Assembly: GCA_000156295.1 (NCBI GenBank) | Contig: DS999223.1 | Span: 447,447 to 511,446 of the forward strand | Length of the DNA stretch: 64,000 nt | Reading direction: 5' to 3' | DNA from: a marine gamma proteobacterium HTCC2148 | Lineage (GTDB): Bacteria > Pseudomonadota > Gammaproteobacteria > Pseudomonadales > Halieaceae | In this document: positions 25,494 to 32,425 of the stretch, one piece after another | How the letters are laid out: the number at the start of each line of letters is the position of its first letter | Numbering within the stretch: position 1 is the first letter of the stretch | Position numbers and translations under genes: made by a program | The notes under the pieces: model-generated | Database searches by the model: none | What the model saw: only the letters and a program-made list of their open reading frames with translations | Told to the model about the DNA's origin: nothing

Positions 25494-27533
25494 TCAACCG
25501 GGCAGTGGCGCAAGCGCATCGCCACCGGGTGCCCTTCTGCGCAGACCCGCGGGTAAATCCCTGGCCACCTGACGCAGCAATCGCTTACGATAACCAGTGG
25601 CCTGGCGATAGGCCTCCAGTGAGGGAAAGCGGCACATTACGAGGAAAGCATCCTGGGCTAGCACCAGTCGCGATACATCCTTGTAAATACCGAGATAAGA
25701 CCCCAACATTGCAGCCATTGAACGACTAAGGTGCATGTATTCGCTATTGATCACTATTCCCTGGCGACTCATGATCGCTCCCAAGCCCATTGCCAGTTCC
25801 AACCGTCGCTTAAGGCCTTCGCCACCCTCTTGGTAAAGCACTGCAAGAAAATCCATGCCAAGAGGTTCCAATGTTGAATCGGCCAGCGCACCTTGAATCA
25901 GTACACATATTTCTTTACGTTGACTCTGTAGCTTTTCCGGTTCGGTTCCCAGTGCGATCATGGCGTCGGCTATTGCCATCGCGTCAGCGGCAAATATCGC
26001 CTGTAAGTACCGCAGCGCGGGGCGCCAAATATCACTGACGTCGACGCTGTTCCCCCAATCGATAAAATGCAGCTGTTGATTTTCTCCCACCATGAGATTG
26101 CCCGGGTGAAGGTCACCGTGAAACTCCTGATATACGAACAAATGTGACAACACGGTGTGCAGGAATGCGCGACCTACTTTACGCCTGGCTTTCAGTGCTT
26201 TGCGCTTACCCATTCCCCGAAATGCTGTCGTCAAACTGCTTGCTGGGTCGACATACTCCATTTCAATGATGCGCCTTGTGGTCTGGTAGACCTCTGGCAC
26301 GTGCCAGCCGCCGGTGTAACTTGCCCTTTCAGCAAAGCGCGCCTGCACCCTGGCTTCTGCCTCAAAGTCCAGTTCCGCGCGAAACCCCTCTACAAACACA
26401 TCGACCTGATCCAGCCAGGACGAAAGAAAAGGCGATAGTTTGGAGTGCGGAGCCCAGTACTGACTACTGAGTATCGCCAGTTTTATCACAGTCTTCCCAA
26501 TAAGAAACTCGCGTTCAAGATTATGCCGGCCTACTTTAACAACGACTGTCTTGAGTTCCTGGCGACCACGACGATTCCGCACCGGTTTCTCGGCCACGTA
26601 AACTGTCGCAATGGAGCCTGACTTAAGGGGTTTTGATGCATCAAAATCGTAATATCGTTTGCCCGGCAGCACCCCAAAACTTTCAACAAATGCCTGCTCT
26701 ACCTCCGCTGGTGTCATTGGTTCTACGTCTTCCTGAAAGACCTCAAGGGCCTGGCTGATTTCGTCGGGCAGAAAATCAGAACCAGAGGCGGCTACCTGGG
26801 CCATTTTGATAAAAAACGGACCAAATTCGCGCACCATTTGGGCCACTATCGATGCCTGGGTCTTAAAATCTTCAGGGTCGGTGTCAAAGAACTCGCGAAT
26901 GTAAGCCAGCGCACCAATCTGACGGCGGAAGATATCCAGGTCAGATTTGAGAATATCGGTCTGGCTAACAATGTCCTGCAGGTGTGCACTATTAGCGTCG
27001 CGAAGGTGTTTAAGCTGATTGATCACTTCGACCAGCAGTGGTTCATACGCACTGACCACGATGCGAGCTACGTCCAGACTGATTTCACCCAGACCTTTAA
27101 GCTCCGGCTCACTCATCAACTCATTGAAGAAAGACCAGAAGTCTTCAGTCAGTTGCTCGGGGATGGGTATCACCGCGCGCGCCGTTACCTGATCCATCAG
27201 AAAGCGCAACAGGCTCTCCGTGCTCTCCTCGTTAGGCAGGATATTATCCTCGCGCAGGCGGCGGGTAAGGTCAGTGAGTTGGGCTGTGAGCGGATGATCT
27301 TGCAGGGCGAAAAACAGTGCGTCCAGCGCTGCCCGAAGCTCTTCTTCGGTGACGTCTGCCCTGCGATTAATCAGACTGGCCAGTGGCCGAATAGCGACAT
27401 AGATTTTGGCCATTCCGGAAGCATATTTCCCAGTAGAACGAAGCACCTTAGTGGTCTGTTCCCGCAGCACTGGAAGCCATTCCTCCAGGTCAATGCTGGT
27501 TTGTTCGTCCCTCGCGGGGTCGGATATCGGCAA
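25494..27533 (-). CDS. Divergent ABC1 (AarF/UbiB-like) atypical kinase family protein
   Basis: 679 residues, longer than UbiB. The first 220 residues are helical and unlike UbiB. The ABC1 core starts near 230: FGPFFIKMAQ carries a KMAQ in place of the diagnostic KxGQ (243-246). PLKSGSIATVYVA (302-314) replaces the Ala-rich nucleotide loop, followed by a VVVKVGR Lys near 333, the catalytic HGDLHPGN loop (472-479), and IDWG (491-494) in the metal-binding position. No clear C-terminal transmembrane pair is seen. ABC1 proteins act in ubiquinone biosynthesis or lipid-linked functions as unusual ATPases/kinases. The altered motifs suggest a specialised paralogue rather than the housekeeping UbiB. 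The start is a TTG; no alternative upstream exists in frame. Confidence 0.88.
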   Translation of the reverse strand: MPISDPARDEQTSIDLEEWLPVLREQTTKVLRSTGKYASGMAKIYVAIRPLASLINRRADVTEEELRAALDALFFALQDHPLTAQLTDLTRRLREDNILPNEESTESLLRFLMDQVTARAVIPIPEQLTEDFWSFFNELMSEPELKGLGEISLDVARIVVSAYEPLLVEVINQLKHLRDANSAHLQDIVSQTDILKSDLDIFRRQIGALAYIREFFDTDPEDFKTQASIVAQMVREFGPFFIKMAQVAASGSDFLPDEISQALEVFQEDVEPMTPAEVEQAFVESFGVLPGKRYYDFDASKPLKSGSIATVYVAEKPVRNRRGRQELKTVVVKVGRHNLEREFLIGKTVIKLAILSSQYWAPHSKLSPFLSSWLDQVDVFVEGFRAELDFEAEARVQARFAERASYTGGWHVPEVYQTTRRIIEMEYVDPASSLTTAFRGMGKRKALKARRKVGRAFLHTVLSHLFVYQEFHGDLHPGNLMVGENQQLHFIDWGNSVDVSDIWRPALRYLQAIFAADAMAIADAMIALGTEPEKLQSQRKEICVLIQGALADSTLEPLGMDFLAVLYQEGGEGLKRRLELAMGLGAIMSRQGIVINSEYMHLSRSMAAMLGSYLGIYKDVSRLVLAQDAFLVMCRFPSLEAYRQATGYRKRLLRQVARDLPAGLRRRAPGGDALAPLPG

Positions 27534-27669
27534 AACGGGGTCCCTGCCGGGTTAGACGGCAATCGTGAATGTCAGGGGAGAGGTTCGTAAAGCTGGACTA
27601 CAACGTTATTTGCGAACGCAGGCGCATTGTCTATTATCAGTAGCCGCTGAACAAGGGGCTAGCTGAAGT

Positions 27670-27969
27670 TCATGGCAGGACTTGCTTGAAAGGTTTTACC
27701 TTGATTTTTTCGGTGACTCCACCAACGGTATAAGGATCCTCCTCAGCCCAGGCTTGTGCACTCTCTAATGAATCAAAGTCGGCCACGATCAGACTACCGG
27801 TGAAACCCGCCGTCCCCGGGTCATCGGCATCTACGGCAGGATGCGGTCCCGCAACAAGCAGACGCCCCTGATCCGCCAGTGCTTGCAGGCGCTCGAGATG
27901 GGCGGAGCGATTGGCTTTTCGCCCGGCGAGGCTATCAGCGACGTCCTGGGTAATAATGGCATACCACAT
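27670..27969 (-). CDS. YciI-family protein
   Basis: 99 residues, a single compact ferredoxin-like domain. [17 protein letters not shown], then [21 protein letters not shown] with the family's conserved His region, [28 protein letters not shown], and KVKPFKQVL match YciI closely. The Asp in EEDPY and the His in AGPHP are the residues usually invoked as a putative active site. In other bacteria relatives act as small dehydrochlorinase-like or unassigned enzymes; no function can be claimed here. It lies between the ABC1 gene and the LysR gene on the same strand, with gaps of 136 and 56 bases. Confidence 0.88.
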   Translation of the reverse strand: MWYAIITQDVADSLAGRKANRSAHLERLQALADQGRLLVAGPHPAVDADDPGTAGFTGSLIVADFDSLESAQAWAEEDPYTVGGVTEKIKVKPFKQVLP

Positions 27970-28025
27970 AACTTTGTATCCTTAGGCTGTGACTTTAAGG
28001 TAAATGATGGCGGCCATTATGCGCT

Positions 28026-28937
28026 CTAGCCCTGGCCTTTTGACAGCCCCTCAGCAAACTGCTGTGCCAGCATCTTGCGCATCCAAGCATTTGCCGGGTC
28101 TTCCGCGGCGCTGCGATGCCAATAGAGGTTTAGAACCAGGGACTCCACCTGAAATGGAGTTTCTACGACATGCAGCTCAGGATGATCGATGACCGAACCT
28201 GGGGCCGTCCATAACAAGTCACTTTGCGCGGTAATCGCGGCTGCGACCGCATACTGCTGCACACGAACGACGACCTTGCGCCGATGGCCAATAGCGTGAA
28301 GCGCCAGATCAACCTGCCCCCTGCCCCGCGGCCTTGCAGAGACATGCACGTGTTTTGCCGCCAGGTATTGATCGATGTCCAGATCAACTTGAGCAAGCGG
28401 GTGCGCCTTGGCCATAGCAACACGGTATAGAAGGCTACCCAGGTGCAGTTGCCCCAACTCCCGGGCATTGACCTGGGGTGCATCCAGCAAAAGGTCCAGG
28501 TCTCCCGATTTCAGCTGTGCCACTGCGGAGGCTCGATCAAGGTAATAAGCTTCTATGGTGACGCCCGGCGCCAGCTGTGCCAGCGCATTATGTAGCCCTG
28601 GCAACACCATGTTCTGGGCCACGTCACTCATACCCAAGCGAAATGTCATTTCCGCTGATCCCGGGTCGAAGCGCTGACCGCTCAGCGTTGTCTTTTGCAA
28701 CAGCCCCAGCGCTTTTTGAACGTCGACGCTTATCGCTTCGGCAACCGGCGTCGGCTGCATACCTCTCGGGCTGCGGACAAAAAGCTGATCATCGAAGCTT
28801 TGTCTCAGCCGACTGAGCGCATTCGATACTGCTGGCTGGGTCAGGTGCAGCGCTTGCGCTACTCGGGTAACACTGCGTTCACGATAGAGTGCGTCGAATA
28901 CAACGAACAGGTTCAGATCAACCTTATCAAGCCTCAT
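28026..28937 (-). CDS. LysR-family transcriptional regulator
   Basis: 303 residues. The N-terminal winged helix-turn-helix occupies residues 1-65 (DLNLFVVFDALYRERSVTRV, then LHLTQPAVSNALSRLRQSF and FVRSPRGMQPTPVAEAI), typical of the NodD/NahR-like subgroup. The effector-binding domain follows (VTIEAYYLDR, GDLDLLLDAP, LHLGSLLYRVAMAKAHPLA). It is divergent from the acyl-CoA dehydrogenase/SDR pair with a 112-base shared promoter containing a 14-bp palindrome (28961-28974), so it most likely regulates that pair and itself. The inducer is unknown but is probably an acyl-CoA or its free acid. Confidence 0.93.
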   Translation of the reverse strand: MRLDKVDLNLFVVFDALYRERSVTRVAQALHLTQPAVSNALSRLRQSFDDQLFVRSPRGMQPTPVAEAISVDVQKALGLLQKTTLSGQRFDPGSAEMTFRLGMSDVAQNMVLPGLHNALAQLAPGVTIEAYYLDRASAVAQLKSGDLDLLLDAPQVNARELGQLHLGSLLYRVAMAKAHPLAQVDLDIDQYLAAKHVHVSARPRGRGQVDLALHAIGHRRKVVVRVQQYAVAAAITAQSDLLWTAPGSVIDHPELHVVETPFQVESLVLNLYWHRSAAEDPANAWMRKMLAQQFAEGLSKGQG

Positions 28938-28960
28938 GGCGCTCCTTATTATTGATTTTG

Positions 28961-28974
28961 TGAATAATTATTCA
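28961..28974. promoter_or_regulatory. 14-bp palindrome, candidate LysR operator
   Basis: TGAATAATTATTCA is a perfect palindrome lying 24 bases outside the LysR start and about 75 bases before the acyl-CoA dehydrogenase start. LysR regulators bind interrupted dyads often written T-N11-A in exactly such divergent regions. The site is AT-rich, so chance symmetry is possible. Confidence 0.45.
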
Positions 28975-29049
28975 TCATATAAATAAATGACAGTGATTTA
29001 CAGCAAAGGCTTATGATGGGCCATCAAGCTTTTTTAAAAGGAGACCGAA

Positions 29050-30273
29050 ATGTACCAATTCAGCGAGCACTCGCAAGAGCTGCAGGCCCGTCTGCAAACT
29101 TTTATGGACGAGCATATCTTTCCCAATGAGGACCAATATGCCCAGCACCTGCATCACACTGATAACCGCTGGGCTCCGATACCCTTGATGGATGAGCTGA
29201 AAACTAAAGCCCGAGAGGCCGGACTGTGGAACCTCTTCGTTCCCCCGGGGCTCGCCCAGTTCGCCGACCATGACGGCATGTCCAATCTTGATTACGCTCC
29301 GCTGGCTGAAATGATGGGGCGGGTTTTGTGGTCTCCCGAGGTATTTAATTGCAACGCGCCTGATACCGGCAACATGGAAGTGCTAATGAAGTATGGGACC
29401 GAGGCGCAACAAGAGCAGTGGCTGACCCCGCTGCTGGCGGGAGAACTGCGCTCGTCCTATGCGATGACAGAGCCCCAGGTAGCTTCATCGGATGCTACCA
29501 ATGTTGAACTTCGCATAGAACGCGAAGGTGACGAATGGGTGCTCAATGGTCGCAAGTGGTTCATCACCAATGCCATGTATGAGCGCACCAAAATATTCAT
29601 TGTAATGGGTAAGTCAGACCCTGAGAACGAAAACCGGCACAAACAACAAAGCCAGGTATTGGTGCCCAAGAGCACCCCCGGGTTGGAATTGATCAGGCCG
29701 CTGACGACACTGGGTTACGACGATGCCCCCCTGGGTCATGCAGAGCTGCTGTTCACTGACGTCAGGGTGCCACTTGAAAACATACTTTTGGGTGAAGGCC
29801 GTGGATTTGAAATCGCCCAAGGGCGACTGGGACCGGGCCGCATCCACCACTGTATGCGCCTGATTGGCATTGCCCAGCGCTCATTGGAACTCGCCTGTGT
29901 CCGCGCTGAGGCTCGAACAACCTTTGGCCGTGCCCTGTCGCAACATCAATCGGTTCGAGAGGAGATCTCGCGATGCTTTTCCGAAATTGAAATGGCCAGG
30001 CTTCTGGTGCTCAAAACTTGTGCGCGCATGGACGAGCTAGGCGCCAAAGGTGCAATGGACTTGATCGCTGCGTCCAAAACCAGTGTCCCAATCATGATGC
30101 AACAGGTGATTGACCGTTGCATGCAAATACACGGCGCAGGCGGCCTAACCGAAGACTACTGCATGGCGGAGGGATTCAATTATGCCCGCTGGTGCAGGCA
30201 AGCGGACGGTCCCGACCAGGTGCACCAAATGGCGCTGGGTAAAATGATCATCAAACGCTATAGCAATGGGTGA
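29050..30273 (+). CDS. Acyl-CoA dehydrogenase, ACAD10/11-like
   Basis: 407 residues, cytoplasmic FAD enzyme. The three ACAD domains can be followed: the N-terminal helical domain (FVPPGLAQFADHDGMSNLDY, CNAPDTGNMEVLMKYG), the middle beta domain with SSYAMTEPQVASSDATNV and GRKWFITNA that hold the flavin, and the C-terminal helical domain with GPGRIHHCMRLIG, RTTFGRALSQHQSV, MQIHGAGGLTED and RQADGPDQVH. The last motif replaces the usual Glu-containing loop and is characteristic of the ACAD10/11 group. AAGGAG lies 7 bases before the ATG. The SDR gene starts 7 bases after its stop, making a two-gene operon divergent from the LysR regulator. Electrons would go to ETF, whose genes lie at 62.4-64 kb. 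Confidence 0.94.
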   Translation: MYQFSEHSQELQARLQTFMDEHIFPNEDQYAQHLHHTDNRWAPIPLMDELKTKAREAGLWNLFVPPGLAQFADHDGMSNLDYAPLAEMMGRVLWSPEVFNCNAPDTGNMEVLMKYGTEAQQEQWLTPLLAGELRSSYAMTEPQVASSDATNVELRIEREGDEWVLNGRKWFITNAMYERTKIFIVMGKSDPENENRHKQQSQVLVPKSTPGLELIRPLTTLGYDDAPLGHAELLFTDVRVPLENILLGEGRGFEIAQGRLGPGRIHHCMRLIGIAQRSLELACVRAEARTTFGRALSQHQSVREEISRCFSEIEMARLLVLKTCARMDELGAKGAMDLIAASKTSVPIMMQQVIDRCMQIHGAGGLTEDYCMAEGFNYARWCRQADGPDQVHQMALGKMIIKRYSNG

Positions 30274-30280
30274 TGGGCTG

Positions 30281-31060
30281 ATGTCAAAGACACTTGAGCA
30301 ACGTTTCGGCCTGCAAGGGAAAACAGCGTTAGTGACCGGCGCCTCTAGCGGCCTGGGCGCCCATTTTGCAAGGGTGCTGGCTTTAGCCGGAGCATCTGTA
30401 GCAGTTGCTGCCCGGCGCAACGATAAGCTTGTAAACCTGGTTCAGGAAATCGAGGACGCCGGTGGTCGCGCCTTTGCAGTGACTCTGGACGTCACGGCTG
30501 GCCACAGCGTCACCGCTGCCATAGCAAGTATTGAGGACACGCTGGGGCCGATAGACATTCTGGTAAACAACGCAGGCGTATCCGGATCCCGCCACAGTCT
30601 CAAGGAAGACGAGACGAACTGGGATTTTGTCATGGACACCAACCTCAAAGGCGCATGGCGCGTCGCACAAGCCGTCGCCAAGCGCAGCGTAGAACTATCA
30701 CAACCCTGCAGCATCATTAACATCGCGTCGATTCTGGGGCTGCGTGTAGGGATTGGGCTCAGCACCTACTCAGTATCGAAAGCCGCAGTAGTACAACTAA
30801 CCAAAGCGCTTGCATCGGAGCTTGCCCGCAAGTGCGTTCGGGTAAATGCGATTTGCCCCGGCTATTTTGCCACCGAGATGAATTCAGACTACCTGCTGTC
30901 CAGCAGCGGACAGGAATACCTGGCCAGCACCACCGCCGGACGAATGGGGGAGTTGGATGAATTAACGGGGCCGCTGTTGCTACTGGCATCGGAGGCAGGA
31001 AGCTTTATGAACGGCACAGCGATTCCGGTTGATGGCGGCCACTTGGTGGGTTCACTGTAG
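30281..31060 (+). CDS. Short-chain dehydrogenase/reductase
   Basis: 259 residues, classical SDR. TGASSGLGAHFA is the cofactor-binding glycine motif, AARRN after the second strand suggests NADP preference, ILVNNAGVSGS is the structural NNAG, IINIASILGL contributes the catalytic Ser position, and YSVSKAAVVQL is the YxxxK active site. ICPGYFATEMNSDY and the final NGTAIPVDGGHLVGSL complete the fold. The ATG at 30281 was preferred (GGTGA 7 bases upstream) over an ATG at 30266 that overlaps the dehydrogenase gene. Co-transcription with the acyl-CoA dehydrogenase suggests oxidation of a 3-hydroxyacyl-CoA or related alcohol in the same pathway. Confidence 0.92.
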   Translation: MSKTLEQRFGLQGKTALVTGASSGLGAHFARVLALAGASVAVAARRNDKLVNLVQEIEDAGGRAFAVTLDVTAGHSVTAAIASIEDTLGPIDILVNNAGVSGSRHSLKEDETNWDFVMDTNLKGAWRVAQAVAKRSVELSQPCSIINIASILGLRVGIGLSTYSVSKAAVVQLTKALASELARKCVRVNAICPGYFATEMNSDYLLSSSGQEYLASTTAGRMGELDELTGPLLLLASEAGSFMNGTAIPVDGGHLVGSL

Positions 31061-31353
31061 TTTTTCGCTATTGCCCAACCGCAGCGATTTGCAGGGTAAG
31101 GATGAAGTGGCAGTGCAGTAGACAAAAAAAGAGCGGCCATCCCTGGCCGCTAATTCCGCGTGACGTGCACTCTCATGCACGACTTCAGTATTGCTCCGGC
31201 GGGCACCATTCGCCATTACAAACAATTACGGACACTGGTTGCGCATCTTAGGGATTTCCTTTATTTTCCTAGCTAAGTGATTGAAGACGTGACCTTTTTA
31301 TTCAATTAGTCACCATGACGGCGACTTTTTTCCACGGATGTTTGAACATTAGC
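31061..31353. other. Intergenic region between SDR and FHA genes
   Basis: About 290 bases without a credible protein gene. It contains a strong hairpin with a T-tract on the minus strand (31124-31151), a second 6-bp stem hairpin at 31164-31181, and an AT-rich stretch near 31250-31300 that probably holds the promoter of the FHA gene. The minus-strand terminator has no obvious minus-strand gene to terminate (see findings). Confidence 0.5.
31124..31151 (-). terminator. Rho-independent terminator, minus-strand orientation
   Basis: Stem AGCGGCCA / TGGCCGCT of 8 perfect base pairs with a 4-base loop (31132-31151). On the minus strand it is followed by C and seven T (31131-31124). On the plus strand the A-run precedes the stem, so it would work only as a hairpin there. 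The SDR transcript on the plus strand ends about 70 bases before it. Confidence 0.7.
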
Positions 31354-32331
31354 ATGGCGCAGATACGCGACACTGAAAACCAGACCATCATTCCCTTACG
31401 TTCACACCACACCTTCGGCCGCTCCGGCGATCGGACAGACACCTTAGTCAGTAGTCCCATAACCTCCCGAATTCACCTGGCTCTTGAATGGGACGGTCAG
31501 CGCTGGAACGCTCGAGATCTCAGTAAAAACGGTACCTGGCTGGGAACGACAAGACTGTTAGCCAATGAAAACACCCCGCTCCAGGCCGGCGACATGCTTC
31601 ACCTAGGGTCTCCGGACATGCCGCCGTTAGAACTAATAGATGACTCCGCGCCGTTTTCTGCTCTTCTTGGCGCTGGTCACGCGCCGTCCTTAACTCTGCA
31701 GTCCTTTGTCTTTTTACCGGACCAACAGACGCCTGAAGCGGTGGTGAGCTATTCTTACCAGCAACGCTCCTGGGTCGTTCGCTCCATGGACCAAGACACT
31801 TCTGCACAATCATCTGACATCCTTCATCACGGGGACCGGCTTTCATACGCTGATATGGAATGGCAAGTATTTCTCGCGGAAACACAGCAAAGCACTGAAA
31901 TCAGCCAAACCCCCGAAAACAGCATTGAAGACATTGAATTTGTTTTCGATTTAAGCCAGGACGAAGAAAATACCGCCCTGCATCTGAAATTAACGAATCG
32001 CGAGCTAAGCCTTGGAGAGCGTTCACATCACTATCTGCTGCTACATCTAGCACGCCAGCGAGCGATGGAAGCGGCCAACGGCTTTGATGGAAAGTCGCAG
32101 GGATGGATAGACAACGACCAGGTTAAAAAAGATCTGGGTATGGATATGCCTCACATCAACATCATGATTTTTCGAGCTCGCAAGCAGATCGCAGAAAGCA
32201 TGGATGATAGTTTTGATTCTGAGCTACTGGTAGAACGCGGTAAAGGGCGTATGCGTTTCGGTGGATCCCAGTTCCAAATATTCAAGGGTGAAAAGCTTGC
32301 ATTCGCCCTGCCCCCGCCTGATGCACCTTAG
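31354..32331 (+). CDS. FHA-domain protein with C-terminal helix-turn-helix-like region
   Basis: 325 residues from the ATG at 31354; an ATG at 31315 would add 13 residues of unlikely sequence, and neither has a strong ribosome site. The FHA domain (residues 1-90) shows HHTFGRSGDRTD, ITSRIHLALEW and LSKNGTWLG, the usual Gly-Arg, Ser-Arg-x-His and Asn-Gly motifs for phosphothreonine recognition. A second beta region (about 110-190) may be a degenerate FHA. The C-terminus (LTNRELSLGERSHHYLLLHL, then WIDNDQVKKDLGMDMPHINI) resembles a winged-helix effector domain found in FHA-type response proteins. No kinase gene adjoins it. Probably a cytoplasmic signalling adaptor or DNA-binding regulator. Confidence 0.82.
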   Translation: MAQIRDTENQTIIPLRSHHTFGRSGDRTDTLVSSPITSRIHLALEWDGQRWNARDLSKNGTWLGTTRLLANENTPLQAGDMLHLGSPDMPPLELIDDSAPFSALLGAGHAPSLTLQSFVFLPDQQTPEAVVSYSYQQRSWVVRSMDQDTSAQSSDILHHGDRLSYADMEWQVFLAETQQSTEISQTPENSIEDIEFVFDLSQDEENTALHLKLTNRELSLGERSHHYLLLHLARQRAMEAANGFDGKSQGWIDNDQVKKDLGMDMPHINIMIFRARKQIAESMDDSFDSELLVERGKGRMRFGGSQFQIFKGEKLAFALPPPDAP

Positions 32332-32346
32332 GTCATGAATGTGACC
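32331..32346. repeat. Short inverted repeat upstream of cti
   Basis: GGTCA and TGACC arms separated by 6 bases, starting at the last base of the FHA stop codon and about 80 bases before the cti ATG. Too weak for a terminator; could be an operator for cti. Significance uncertain. Confidence 0.3.
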
Positions 32347-32425
32347 GAAAGTAGACCACATTGAACACTACGTCATTTGAGCACAGGCTTTGCTAACATC
32401 AGAAAAAACCTAAATCGAGCCCCGC

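Noticed and set aside
26838-27590. 250-codon open frame on the plus strand opposite the ABC1 gene.
   Set aside because: Composition follows the complementary strand of a well-supported gene, with no ribosome site, no recognisable domain and no gap in the ABC1 homology.
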